Numbered from the stretch's first letter, positions 24,854 through 34,920 are shown. The stretch is DNA of 37,777 bases from Candidatus Peregrinibacteria bacterium (GCA_018697675.1 JABINC010000036.1:1-37777); one strand, 5' to 3'. Made by a program: numbers and translations. The notes: generated from the sequence alone by a model not told the origin.

Positions 24854-24898
24854 TTTTATTTAAAAACATTAATTATTGTATAAATTTTTTGAACTATG
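24854..24898 (+). promoter_or_regulatory. promoter/leader of second acidic paralogue (duplicated element)
   Basis: TATAAA at 24879-24884, again 11 bases before the ATG at 24896, in the same sequence context as the first copy. The near-identity of this non-coding stretch suggests the promoter was duplicated with the gene, or is held by selection. Confidence 0.5.
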
Positions 24899-25858
24899 GA
24901 TGAATTAGATGCATATGAAGATGAGAGTTCTGAAAATATTTCCTCTGAGAGTATTGATTTCATGAATTTTGTTGATAAATTCTCTTCTGAGAAATTGGAG
25001 GCCGGCACTGAAGAGCGTAGAGGGCTGGAGGATGGGGATTCTCGAAAAGAACTGGAAGAGTATATGGCACGGTTGTGGGAGATCAAAGAGTCTCAAGTCC
25101 ATGAATTACTGGATTCTCTTGTTGATATAGTTGAGCTGAGTACTGATAAAGAAGCGATTTATTTTCTAGATGCATGTTTGGGGTCTGATATCAGTAAAAG
25201 GCCTACTTTTGAAGATTTCCAAACTATAATTCAGGTGGTGCATTTTCTTTATAAGTCTGAAAAAAAGACTTTGGAGGAGATTATAAGAATTATTTCAAAT
25301 ATCCCTCTTTTTGATTTGGCTTCCAAAGGAGACAAGATGGTTATTGAAGCTCTCAAACGTGGAGAATATGAGCCTGAGGAGGTTCCTGTAGAAGAGGAAG
25401 AAGAAAGCGACCGACCGAATAATAAAGAGGTACGTGAGATGATAAGTCTGGCAGATAAAATAACTGTAGCCGTTGAAGATGGTGCTGATTTATTTTCAGT
25501 TGATTTGATTCCGGAGGAGGCGGCATTAAGAGCCGATATGAATCGTATGTTATTTAATGAGGTATACGTGGGTCGTTTGGCAGGTGCACTTGATAATTTG
25601 TCTGAAGATGCTTCATATCGTGATATGGCAGATATTCTCACTGAAACAGTTTTGGCAGATTTGCCATCTGAGTATCAGGACTTTGGGGAATATTCTAGTA
25701 TGATGTCTGAGGCTTTTGGAGATTTAATATACGAAAAGTTAGATAGTTATGAAGAAGCTCTTGAAAATGGTGATGAAGTAGGTATTAAGGGTGGGGAGCA
25801 ATTTTTCGAACAGTATTTGGAAGCAACTTATAGAATTGTGGATGAAGGAGGGCTCTAA
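24896..25858 (+). CDS. acidic helical protein, paralogue B (unknown function)
   Basis: This 320-residue acidic protein has no signal or TM and is a tandem duplicate of the gene at 23911. The shared core runs from about residue 195 to 265 (VDLIPEEAALRADMNRMLF, EDASYRDMADIL, VLADLPSEYQDF). A Glu-rich linker at about 160-180 (EEVPVEEEEESDR) separates the two halves. Divergence between the copies is large for the N-terminal half, so the duplication is not recent. Both copies begin with the same short TATAA-N11-ATG leader. It converges with the S41 protease gene with 7 bases between stops. Function unknown. Confidence 0.75.
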   Translation: MDELDAYEDESSENISSESIDFMNFVDKFSSEKLEAGTEERRGLEDGDSRKELEEYMARLWEIKESQVHELLDSLVDIVELSTDKEAIYFLDACLGSDISKRPTFEDFQTIIQVVHFLYKSEKKTLEEIIRIISNIPLFDLASKGDKMVIEALKRGEYEPEEVPVEEEEESDRPNNKEVREMISLADKITVAVEDGADLFSVDLIPEEAALRADMNRMLFNEVYVGRLAGALDNLSEDASYRDMADILTETVLADLPSEYQDFGEYSSMMSEAFGDLIYEKLDSYEEALENGDEVGIKGGEQFFEQYLEATYRIVDEGGL

Positions 25859-25865
25859 ATGATTT

Positions 25866-27596
25866 CTACCGACCATTCTTCAAATATCTGAGAGCTCTCT
25901 TGATAACTTCGTCCGAAGGTGTGCTTTCGTTGTCAGTAACTTTGATGTCTGGGGTGATTCCTTCTTTGTTTAGACGATGTCCATTTGGGCTTAGCCATTC
26001 TGCGATTGTGAGCTTGAGGGATGAACCATCATCGTAGAAGAATAATTGTTGAGCGACGCCCTTTCCAAAGCTTTTTTCGCCTATAATTGTGGCACGGTCG
26101 TTATCTTTCAAGGCTGCGGCGACTATTTCTGAAGCTGAGGCACTAGAAGCGTCGATTAATACAACGATTTTGTAATCTGAATAAGGTCCGTTTTTATAAG
26201 TGCGAGTTATGTGGCTGTTGCCTCTGTAGTCCAGAAAATACATCTTTTCACCTTTTTTTAAAAAGAATTTTAATAGGTCTTCGGCAGCATTCACATATCC
26301 TCCTGGATTATTTCTTAGATCCAATATTATTCCTTTTGTACGATTGTTTATGATTTTTTTTGCTACGCCTGTGAAATCTTTCTCCAAATCTTGTGGAAAT
26401 TGGCTAATATCAAAATATGCGTAATGGTGATCCAAAACCTCTCCGGTGGCAAATTTCACTTCAACTTTTTTCCGTTCCAATGTCACATTTTTCTTTGTGT
26501 TCCCTGGATGTTTCTGTACGTAGAGAGTGACTTTTGTGTCGACAGGACCTCTGACAGTACTTGCGGCTTTTTGTAGAGACCATCCTTCTATATCTATTCC
26601 GTTTATTTTCAAAATAACATCGCCAACTTTTAATCCAGCTTGTTCTGCTGGTGAATTCGGGACTACTCCGGCTACAGATATGTATTTCCCTTCACGTTCA
26701 ATCCACATGCCAACCCCTTGATATTCACCTGTATTGCTCTCAATGAAGTCATTAGTTTCTGTGGGGGTATTGAATGTTGAATATCGATCTTCGAGATTGT
26801 TTACAAGCCCCGAGATCGCTCCATAGGTCAGTGCAGTTTCATCAATTTCGTTTTCGTAATAATAATATTCGTTAATTTTTGAATAAACATCGTATAGAAT
26901 TTCGATTTTTTCTATATCAGGGAGTCCAACGTAGACTTCCGTAGGTTGGCTTTGATTTGAAAGTACCCGGTTTATTTCCCCCAATATCTGTGCAGTCTCA
27001 CCTATTGTTAAGTTGTTTTTTACCCCAAAAAAATCAAGGCTTTCTACTTCTACTAATTTTAATTCTAATGCCCTCACTATCATTGGAATGTACCATGCTT
27101 CTGCAGGGATGTCCTTGTATTCTCTGTCCAAAGTTGAGAGGCGTGGAGCAGCTATTCCGTACAGATCAAATATCATCTTTAATCCATGCACTTTATTTAC
27201 CTTCTGTTTTGGCATGAATGTGCGGTTTTCCGGCATTTCTATCAAGTCTGCATTTAGTGCTGTATATATATAGGGTGCGTATGGCATGATATTTGGCACG
27301 TTTGAGAATCTTAATTTTGGTTCATCAAATTGCAGGTCTCTGTCAAAATCTTCTGAATTTCTAAGAATGTATCTCAAGAACTGCTCTTGTGTGATTTCGT
27401 CATGTAAATTTAGTTCCTCCTCTTGTATTACTTCGTCTATTTTGAGGTCAGTGACGTAAGCTTCGTATCTGTGATCTGCCAGGGCTTGAGCGGTATTGTT
27501 AGCTATCGGTAAGCTTATGCCAACAATTACAAGGATGGCAGTTATTATTCCAAGCACATTGATTTTAAAACTTTTATTGTGTGTTTTTGCATTCAT
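25866..27596 (-). CDS. S41 C-terminal processing peptidase with PDZ and SLH-like N-terminus
   Basis: This 576-residue protein has a signal or anchor segment at about 12-35. Residues about 60-215 look like degenerate SLH repeats (ITQEQFLRYIL, AWYIPMIVRALELKLVEV, TIGETAQILGEINRVL), which would tether it to the cell wall. An S41 helper region contains DRYSTF. A PDZ domain follows (GVGMWIEREGKYISVAGVVP, AGLKVGDVILKINGIDI), then the protease core with GIILDLRNNPGGYV. The catalytic pair is Ser487 in SSASASEIVAAAL and Lys512 in SFGKGVAQ, 25 apart as in Prc and CtpB. It likely trims exported proteins from their C-termini. It has a strong promoter and is divergent from the FecR-domain gene. Confidence 0.93.
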   Translation of the reverse strand: MNAKTHNKSFKINVLGIITAILVIVGISLPIANNTAQALADHRYEAYVTDLKIDEVIQEEELNLHDEITQEQFLRYILRNSEDFDRDLQFDEPKLRFSNVPNIMPYAPYIYTALNADLIEMPENRTFMPKQKVNKVHGLKMIFDLYGIAAPRLSTLDREYKDIPAEAWYIPMIVRALELKLVEVESLDFFGVKNNLTIGETAQILGEINRVLSNQSQPTEVYVGLPDIEKIEILYDVYSKINEYYYYENEIDETALTYGAISGLVNNLEDRYSTFNTPTETNDFIESNTGEYQGVGMWIEREGKYISVAGVVPNSPAEQAGLKVGDVILKINGIDIEGWSLQKAASTVRGPVDTKVTLYVQKHPGNTKKNVTLERKKVEVKFATGEVLDHHYAYFDISQFPQDLEKDFTGVAKKIINNRTKGIILDLRNNPGGYVNAAEDLLKFFLKKGEKMYFLDYRGNSHITRTYKNGPYSDYKIVVLIDASSASASEIVAAALKDNDRATIIGEKSFGKGVAQQLFFYDDGSSLKLTIAEWLSPNGHRLNKEGITPDIKVTDNESTPSDEVIKRALRYLKNGR

Positions 27597-27626
27597 AAAT
27601 TTTGTCTTTATTAATTATCGATCGCG

Positions 27627-27655
27627 ATTGTAGAGAAAGTTTCTATAGTCGGCAA
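27627..27655 (-). promoter_or_regulatory. promoter of the S41 protease gene
   Basis: On the minus strand, TTGCCG (27655 to 27650), a 17-base spacer and TACAAT (27632 to 27627). The predicted leader is about 24 nt before the ATG at 27596. Confidence 0.7.
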
Positions 27656-27712
27656 TGGGTATTATTTTTACAAGTTTTATTTTCCTCTTGGGTGGTTTTT
27701 TTGGCAGTTTTC

Positions 27713-27721
27713 TGCTAAAAT
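27713..27721 (+). promoter_or_regulatory. candidate extended -10 promoter of the FecR-domain gene
   Basis: TGCTAAAAT is an extended -10 with a 5/6 hexamer. No -35 sits at the usual distance. The predicted start is about 25 bases before the ATG at 27753. Confidence 0.45.
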
Positions 27722-27752
27722 AGCTTGATATAAATGAATATATTTTTGGCAC

Positions 27753-30404
27753 ATGCAAGAAGCTGATTCAAAAAATATGGGAAAAGGGCAAGAATTTGAT
27801 AATGGGAGTCAGAAGCCTGAGGCTGTGTTAAATACAATCTTTTTTAAGAAAAAATTCTCACTTTTCCTGGTCTTTTTTGTGCTTTTAGTGCTTTCTCTTG
27901 CCCTTGAATTGCGCTTTGTAGGCCAAAATTCAGAAGTTCCAAAAGATACTTTTGTCTTTTCTGAACTAGAAGGGGATGTGGAGCTTAGAAGGGCGGAAGC
28001 GGGTGGCGAAAAGAAGGGGGTTTTGGAGAATATCGTTGAAGGTGTGGTGGATTTGAAAAATGGAGATGTGCTCATGACTAAGGCGGATTCACATGTGGTT
28101 ATTGAGATAAATGAAAATGGATATATTGCTATGGGGCCGAATTCAGTTCTCAAATTCGATAATATTAAGTTGAATGGAGAGGGGCAGGTTGAAACCTTAA
28201 AAGAAGCGCAACTATATCTTGAATCTGGGAGGTTGTGGATAAATAATTTGTTCAACACTGTTACATATAATTTATATACAGATAAAGTTTTACTTGTTCC
28301 CGGGAATGCGGTGTTTGAAATCGCTTATAATGGAGCTAAGCTTAATGTCTACAATCATCAGCATGACTTAAATGTTGGGCTGCTTGCAAAGCCTTATTCT
28401 GAATTATCTGAGGCTGGTAAGGATGGACTCTTTTATAATTATTTTTTCTTGCCTGAGGGGAATAGTATAGAAATTGCCGAATCTAAAATCTCGGAAAAAT
28501 TGGCGACATTACTTCTTTCAAAACTTGTTAAGGAATTCCCGATTCGATTGGTGTTAACAGAGGAATTGGAAAAAGATTCTTGGTATGAAACAAATATGAA
28601 ACGTGATCTGGAGGTGCTTAATAGCCAGCTTATGACTTATGCGGATTCCTTGGGAGATACGATGCTTTTTCGAAAGTTTAATAATCTTCAGGAATTATAT
28701 TTTTCTCACTTTGAACGAAATAAATTTCCACTTGTTTTATCTGATGATAAGTCCATTGCTAGCAAAGAAGTGTTTCTTATGAAAATTTTCTCTGTTGGGC
28801 AGAAATGGAGTTTTTTGGAAGATATCAAGGCTTCATCTCATAATTCTAAACAGTTCTACTCACTTTGGCAGAGCAGTCTTAATTATTTGAATTTTGATGC
28901 TCGAAATTACCTTGCAGCTGAACTTGATGCATTGGAAGGGGTGCTTCATACGAATACTCTTTATTCTGGGAAAAGGCATCTTTGGGATGCTAATTTCGCT
29001 GAGTTGCGTGATAAAAAAGATCATAAGGCATTGGTTGATTTGCTTGCCTCTAATCTTGAGGAAATCTATGACCTGATTGACCAAACAGATAATGCTCGAG
29101 CCCTTGAGAGTTTTACAGAGTGGAGTGCGAGATTAAATCTTCTTATGGGATCGTACAACAAAGATGATTTGAAGCCTTTTTATGCAGACATAGAAACTCT
29201 TCGTCATATGGTTACGAATTTATTTTTTAGGTATTCTGATTTCTATGTTGAGGAGCATTTTGATGTTTTGACATATGTTGATCAAAAGTTGATTGAACTT
29301 GCTCCTGATCGTCTTGAAGAAGAGGAAAATCGTCAGACGATGATTCAAGATCGTATAAAGATTTTGAAGAAATTTTCGTATTTGATTCAGGAGGATAAAA
29401 TTGATAAAGCGGTTTCATTGGAGCTTGGGCGAAGTATGCTGACGAGTGTTAAAAACTTGAGAAATCAGGCTTTGTATAGAGTGGCGATTTATAATTATTT
29501 TGATTCGGAAATTGCTGAGCAAGAACTTCTTTTTGAGTTCTATGCTTCGCCAGAATACGTGCTTTTGAAGGGGTCTTTTGAGGAGGCATTTGCTGAATTT
29601 CAGGGGCGTCGTCAAGATTGGCAAGCTCTGCAGGATTATTTGAAAAAAGTTCAGCCTGGTAAGCGTAAAGTGAAGAGGGTTGATACGGATTTATTGATCG
29701 CTGAAGTTTATGAGCAATTTGTAGATCGAGATATATTTCCTGATTCGATAGGAGTGTTGGGTGATGAACAAAATAGGCTTTTTGAAATCAAAGATGGGAA
29801 AATCGGTCAACATGATTTCTCGGGAATGTTTGATAATGAAACGAAGCTGATTTATGACGTGAAAGTTGGAGAAAAACTACTTGGCAAAGGTGTGCATATA
29901 GATAAGCTCCGTGAGGTTGTAAATTCGATTGTATTGGTTGAAAAAGGGGAAGGGGATGAGGTTGAGGAAGTGTTTGGTGAAGAATTTTCAGATAATGTAA
30001 AATATTCTTCCGCTGAAGATTTGGCGCTTACTCTCACTGTAAATGAATTGAACTCATCTGGATTTTTCGTAGCGAAGGCGGATGTCGAAATCCTTGATTT
30101 GCTCAAGAATCGTTTCTATGTGAAAAACGTGTCTTTGGACGAATTTTCTTATTCTTTGAGTTTCGAATTTGATAATACTTCGGATACTCTTTCGAAGGTT
30201 CGCATAGAAGTTGTGAAGGAGGATACGGAAGCGGGGCAGGGGACAACTACAGAGACTATTTATCTGGAAGATGAAGTATCTTTGGATAAAAATATCTCAG
30301 AAATTTTGAATACTTCTTTGGAAGAATTAATGCCAGCAGAGGAGCTCTTTAAGTCAACTGAAAATACTCCTGGCAAGGTTCAGAGGAAGAAGGTTAAGCG
30401 GTAG
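27753..30404 (+). CDS. large FecR-domain membrane-anchored exported protein
   Basis: In this 883-residue protein a cytoplasmic N-terminus of about 33 residues is followed by one TM (about 37-56, LFLVFFVLLVLSLALEL). A FecR-type beta domain lies at about 66-200 (SELEGDVELRR, LKNGDVLMTKADSHVVIEI, GYIAMGPNSVLKFD, VPGNAVFEIAYNGAKLNVYN). The remaining about 650 residues are a long helical region with no recognised fold, then a beta-rich C-terminal part. In classical systems FecR relays outer-membrane signals to a sigma factor, but no sigma factor is adjacent. A structural or sensing role at the envelope is more cautious. A second ATG at 27780 would shorten the tail by nine residues. It is divergent from the S41 protease. 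Confidence 0.75.
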   Translation: MQEADSKNMGKGQEFDNGSQKPEAVLNTIFFKKKFSLFLVFFVLLVLSLALELRFVGQNSEVPKDTFVFSELEGDVELRRAEAGGEKKGVLENIVEGVVDLKNGDVLMTKADSHVVIEINENGYIAMGPNSVLKFDNIKLNGEGQVETLKEAQLYLESGRLWINNLFNTVTYNLYTDKVLLVPGNAVFEIAYNGAKLNVYNHQHDLNVGLLAKPYSELSEAGKDGLFYNYFFLPEGNSIEIAESKISEKLATLLLSKLVKEFPIRLVLTEELEKDSWYETNMKRDLEVLNSQLMTYADSLGDTMLFRKFNNLQELYFSHFERNKFPLVLSDDKSIASKEVFLMKIFSVGQKWSFLEDIKASSHNSKQFYSLWQSSLNYLNFDARNYLAAELDALEGVLHTNTLYSGKRHLWDANFAELRDKKDHKALVDLLASNLEEIYDLIDQTDNARALESFTEWSARLNLLMGSYNKDDLKPFYADIETLRHMVTNLFFRYSDFYVEEHFDVLTYVDQKLIELAPDRLEEEENRQTMIQDRIKILKKFSYLIQEDKIDKAVSLELGRSMLTSVKNLRNQALYRVAIYNYFDSEIAEQELLFEFYASPEYVLLKGSFEEAFAEFQGRRQDWQALQDYLKKVQPGKRKVKRVDTDLLIAEVYEQFVDRDIFPDSIGVLGDEQNRLFEIKDGKIGQHDFSGMFDNETKLIYDVKVGEKLLGKGVHIDKLREVVNSIVLVEKGEGDEVEEVFGEEFSDNVKYSSAEDLALTLTVNELNSSGFFVAKADVEILDLLKNRFYVKNVSLDEFSYSLSFEFDNTSDTLSKVRIEVVKEDTEAGQGTTTETIYLEDEVSLDKNISEILNTSLEELMPAEELFKSTENTPGKVQRKKVKR

Positions 30405-30419
30405 GTTCTCGGATTTTAA

Positions 30420-30448
30420 TTGACGAATCATGAAAAGAATGCTTAAAT
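30420..30448 (+). promoter_or_regulatory. candidate promoter of the lipoprotein gene
   Basis: TTGACG (30420-30425), a 17-base spacer and TTAAAT (30443-30448). This gives a leader of about 26 nt before the ATG at 30481. Confidence 0.5.
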
Positions 30449-30480
30449 AGCTTCTTGATATTTTTTAAATAGAAATAATT

Positions 30481-31203
30481 ATGAGAGCAGCAAGTTTAGC
30501 ATTGGCCTCTATGATGATTCCTTTAATCGCCGGATGTGGGCCTAAAAAAGCACCAGAATCTTCGGGTTCTGTAGATCCGGATCCAGGAGCTGTAGTAGAG
30601 GGGATTGAAGAAGCGCAGTCAGAGCAGAAGGTTCCTAGGGAGGAAATAAATAGGCATTTATTGGAAGAGGCTGAATATTTTGTTTTTGAGGTTGGTGGAG
30701 ATCAAAGAGATAAGATAGCTCTTTTACTGAGAGTAGTTGGTGACCCAACAATGTTTACTGCCAATCTTCATGGGATGACTTCTGTTGTTTTAGGGGATGA
30801 TGATAATTTTTGTTATTTTAATGTGGATGCGTCGGGGACTCGTCGTGAAGATTTGGAGGCGTCTTGGGCTTTGGAATGTCACACTTGGGATGGCCCAATG
30901 GAAAGGAGGGTTTTAGTAATGAGAGTTTATTGTCTCAATGATGATCAGCCAGATGAGAGATATTGTAGAGATGTGGGAGTTGAGGATGAGTTGAATCGAA
31001 AAAGGGGCTTTGTAAATTGGGGAGCTGTAACGTCAGATCATACTGGATGGCCCGAAGAACATACCCCTGCTCTTTTGCTTGAAGGAAAAGAACTGGGTTC
31101 AGAAACCATTGATCTTACAGATGAGGAAGCGAGAGCATTTGGGGAATTAGTTAGAGCTCAAATATTAGCTTCTCTTGAAGCTATGGGAGTGCAGGAGAAG
31201 TAA
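30481..31203 (+). CDS. hypothetical lipoprotein
   Basis: The 240-residue protein has a short lipoprotein signal with lipobox LIAGC (C19), then a low-complexity acidic linker (about 22-60) and a compact domain with four Cys outside the lipobox (FCYFN, LECHTWD, VYCLND, RYCRDV) that could form disulfides outside the cell. The composition is otherwise acidic with several Trp (SWALE, TWDG, VNWG, GWPE). No family is recognised. It stands alone between the FecR-domain gene and gyrB with its own candidate promoter. Export and lipid anchoring are well supported; function is not. Confidence 0.75.
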   Translation: MRAASLALASMMIPLIAGCGPKKAPESSGSVDPDPGAVVEGIEEAQSEQKVPREEINRHLLEEAEYFVFEVGGDQRDKIALLLRVVGDPTMFTANLHGMTSVVLGDDDNFCYFNVDASGTRREDLEASWALECHTWDGPMERRVLVMRVYCLNDDQPDERYCRDVGVEDELNRKRGFVNWGAVTSDHTGWPEEHTPALLLEGKELGSETIDLTDEEARAFGELVRAQILASLEAMGVQEK

Positions 31204-31226
31204 CATTTTTATACTTGTTTTCACCC

Positions 31227-31255
31227 TTGATAAGTTCTTATGAAGCGGGTATATT
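31227..31255 (+). promoter_or_regulatory. promoter of gyrB
   Basis: TTGATA (31227-31232), a 17-base spacer and TATATT (31250-31255). The predicted leader is about 97 nt, the longest in the window, which leaves room for leader control of gyrB. Confidence 0.65.
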
Positions 31256-31313
31256 TCGTAAGGTTTTTAGTGTGAAATATTGTTTTAGCGGTGACCTAGT
31301 GGTTTGAGCTTAA

Positions 31314-33266
<1,953 letters not shown>

Positions 33267-33286
33267 TTTCACCGTATAAACGAGGT

Positions 33287-33315
33287 TTGAGACTGGGGCT
33301 TTTTTGTGCTATAAT
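33287..33315 (+). promoter_or_regulatory. promoter of the 79-residue ORF
   Basis: TTGAGA (33287-33292), a 17-base spacer and a perfect TATAAT (33310-33315), giving a leader of about 36 nt before the ATG at 33358. The quality of this site is the best support that the short ORF is a real gene. Confidence 0.75.
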
Positions 33316-33357
33316 TTTTAGATTTCAGAAAAAGATTTTAATACTCCCCATTCCTCA

Positions 33358-33597
33358 ATGACCCCATCTTTTTACCAATTAGGCAAGGTTGCGGTGATCA
33401 AAGCCAAGATAGAAGATCTCAACAAAAAATATGATCATAAGGTTTATAATCTTCGTCAGGAGGATGAGACAGTCTATGTTTTTGAGGTAGACACTGGGGA
33501 TGAAACAGAATCCGCACTTCTACTCGAAGTAAACGGAGAGTTATTTCCAGTCAGCGACGAAGCCTACGAATTAGTAAGCGTGGTACTTGGGTATTAA
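33358..33597 (+). CDS. small acidic protein of unknown function
   Basis: This 79-residue soluble protein has no signal or TM. Its predicted make-up is one helix (KIEDLNKKYDHKV) followed by beta strands (TVYVFEVDTGD, SALLLEVNGELFPVSD) and a hydrophobic end. I do not recognise a family. A strong promoter directly upstream supports expression. Its stop codon overlaps the stop of the HTH protein on the other strand by a few bases. It follows gyrB, but a separate promoter argues against strict co-transcription. Confidence 0.65.
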   Translation: MTPSFYQLGKVAVIKAKIEDLNKKYDHKVYNLRQEDETVYVFEVDTGDETESALLLEVNGELFPVSDEAYELVSVVLGY

Positions 33598-34553
33598 TTA
33601 GTACACTCTGCTTTGAAGAGTAGTTCTCTTTGGACTGCCATTTTTAGCTCTTGGAGGTTTTTCCTCATGACCATTATTTCTTCGGGGTCTTCCACTTCTT
33701 CTTCTGTTGGGAATGAGGTTTCTTCGGCTAGCGCTACAAGTTTATTTAGAGCGTCTACAGCAAGTCGTGTATTGTTTGGTTTCTCTCTTTTCTCCCTAGT
33801 CTCTCTGTCCGTGACTGTTCTTACTCTTTTGGCGTCTGCTTTAGTTTGTGCTAATTCACTTTCTGGTATACCTAACATCGTTGCCATTTCTTCGGCATTT
33901 AGGTTTCTTTTCTTTATTATCCAGTCAATAAGTTTGATATCCTCTTTTGTCATTAATAATCGGAATGCATCTTTCTTCCCTTTTCCGTGGAATACGTGAG
34001 TATCTATGAATTTCAGTTCTCCAGAGAGTGCCAGTTCCACAACTTTTTTTAATCTTGCTATTTCTGATTGCATTAAATAACAGTTAACAGGCCTTCCATT
34101 ATTGGTTTTTGCTGTATTAGATGTTGCTTTATGGAATGTTCGTCGCCTTGCATTTATCAGGTCTGCTATTACGCTCACTGGTAATGTTTTCCTGTAATTT
34201 TTTCTCACGAAAGCTTGGGCTTTTTTAATTGATCCTTGAATTTCACTCTTAACTTCTCCGGTAATAGGAACTCTTCTGTCGATTTCCCCTGTGTTTAGCT
34301 CTCTTCTTAGTCTAAACATCTCTCTTAAAATCCTTCTTGGGATCACTATTGTTCTTTCTTCTCTTCCCTCAGGACTTTTTATGCCAGCGAGTCTTCTTAG
34401 TTCTTTTTCTTCTACGCCTAGTAAGTCTGCTAATTCTCGTATCGAGAAAGGGGCGCATGTTGGACCAGTGTGTTGTAAATCGTGGATGTATCTAAATACT
34501 TGGTCTTGTTCAAGTTCTACAGTGGGTTCTTCCGCTAGGTGTGGGCTAGTCAT
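33594..34553 (-). CDS. putative regulator with three HTH-like repeats, divergent from rpsU
   Basis: The 319-residue soluble, basic protein has three similar units. Unit 1 (about 36-86) is FSIRELADLLGVEEKELRR then RTIVIPRRILREMFRLRREL. Unit 2 (about 124-176) is LPVSVIADLINARRRTFHK then GRPVNCYLMQSEIARLKKVV. Unit 3 (about 218-278) is LNAEEMATMLGIPESELAQ then NNTRLAVDALNKLVALAE. Each begins with an XRE/MerR-like helix-turn-helix pattern and ends in a helix, so it is probably a DNA-binding protein with tandem binding heads. I do not recognise a named family. Its promoter is back to back with that of rpsU, which makes control of its own gene and rpsU plausible but unproven. Confidence 0.65.
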   Translation of the reverse strand: MTSPHLAEEPTVELEQDQVFRYIHDLQHTGPTCAPFSIRELADLLGVEEKELRRLAGIKSPEGREERTIVIPRRILREMFRLRRELNTGEIDRRVPITGEVKSEIQGSIKKAQAFVRKNYRKTLPVSVIADLINARRRTFHKATSNTAKTNNGRPVNCYLMQSEIARLKKVVELALSGELKFIDTHVFHGKGKKDAFRLLMTKEDIKLIDWIIKKRNLNAEEMATMLGIPESELAQTKADAKRVRTVTDRETREKREKPNNTRLAVDALNKLVALAEETSFPTEEEVEDPEEIMVMRKNLQELKMAVQRELLFKAECTN

Positions 34554-34576
34554 ATTTTTAAGTTACGAGGACTTAT

Positions 34577-34604
34577 TATTTACCATCCAGTGTACATATG
34601 TCAA
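34577..34604 (-). promoter_or_regulatory. promoter of the HTH-repeat gene
   Basis: The minus strand has a perfect TTGACA (34604 to 34599), a 16-base spacer and TAAATA (34582 to 34577). The arms ACATAT (34594-34599) and ATATGT (34608-34613) flank the -35 and could be an operator. Confidence 0.55.
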
Positions 34605-34621
34605 GTTATATGTGTTAGAAG

Positions 34622-34650
34622 TTGACTTGTGTGTTGAGTTTCTCTACAAT
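34622..34650 (+). promoter_or_regulatory. promoter of rpsU
   Basis: TTGACT (34622-34627), a 17-base spacer and TACAAT (34645-34650). The predicted leader is about 54 nt. Only 17 bases separate its -35 from that of the divergent regulator gene. Confidence 0.75.
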
Positions 34651-34694
34651 CCCCGTGCTTTAAATAAACGAATGCCTTAGGGTAATTCAAATAA

Positions 34695-34704
34695 AAGGGG
34701 GTGA
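34695..34704 (+). promoter_or_regulatory. strong Shine-Dalgarno sequence of rpsU
   Basis: AAGGGGGTGA can pair with the anti-SD core UCACCUCCUU over ten bases with a single G-U wobble, and it ends 6 bases before the ATG at 34711. No other gene in the window has an SD of this strength at proper spacing; most have none. Confidence 0.9.
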
Positions 34705-34710
34705 AAACTT

Positions 34711-34920
34711 ATGGGAGTATATGCAATCAAAAAAACTGGTCAGTCTGATGACAAACTGGTAAACGAATTCAATAAACGAGTACAGAAGGCGCGTACGATT
34801 CCGCGGGTTCGTTCTAGTCGTTACCACAAAAAGCTGAAGACTAAACGGCAAGTAAGGCAAGGAGCTGTAATGCGTGAGAAGTACAGAGCTGAAAATGCGC
34901 GTAAGAAATTTTACAATTAG
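34711..34920 (+). CDS. rpsU: ribosomal protein bS21
   Basis: The 69-residue basic protein has the bS21 pattern: an N-terminal strand (GVYAIKK), then DDKLVNEFNKRVQKA, then RSSRYHKKLKTKRQVRQ and a basic helical tail. bS21 sits on the small-subunit platform next to the 3' end of 16S rRNA and helps initiation. The gene has its own promoter, a leader of about 54 nt, an exceptionally strong SD and an intrinsic terminator, so it forms a complete monocistronic unit. In Flavobacteriia, ribosomes lacking bS21 favour an SD-bearing rpsU mRNA. The same feedback is a reasonable hypothesis here, where SD sequences are otherwise rare. Confidence 0.93.
   Translation: MGVYAIKKTGQSDDKLVNEFNKRVQKARTIPRVRSSRYHKKLKTKRQVRQGAVMREKYRAENARKKFYN

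Noticed and set aside
21731-25858. A full type IV secretion or conjugation locus
   Set aside because: Only the VirB4-like ATPase is recognisable; no relaxase, coupling protein, VirB6/8/9/10 or pilin gene is present.
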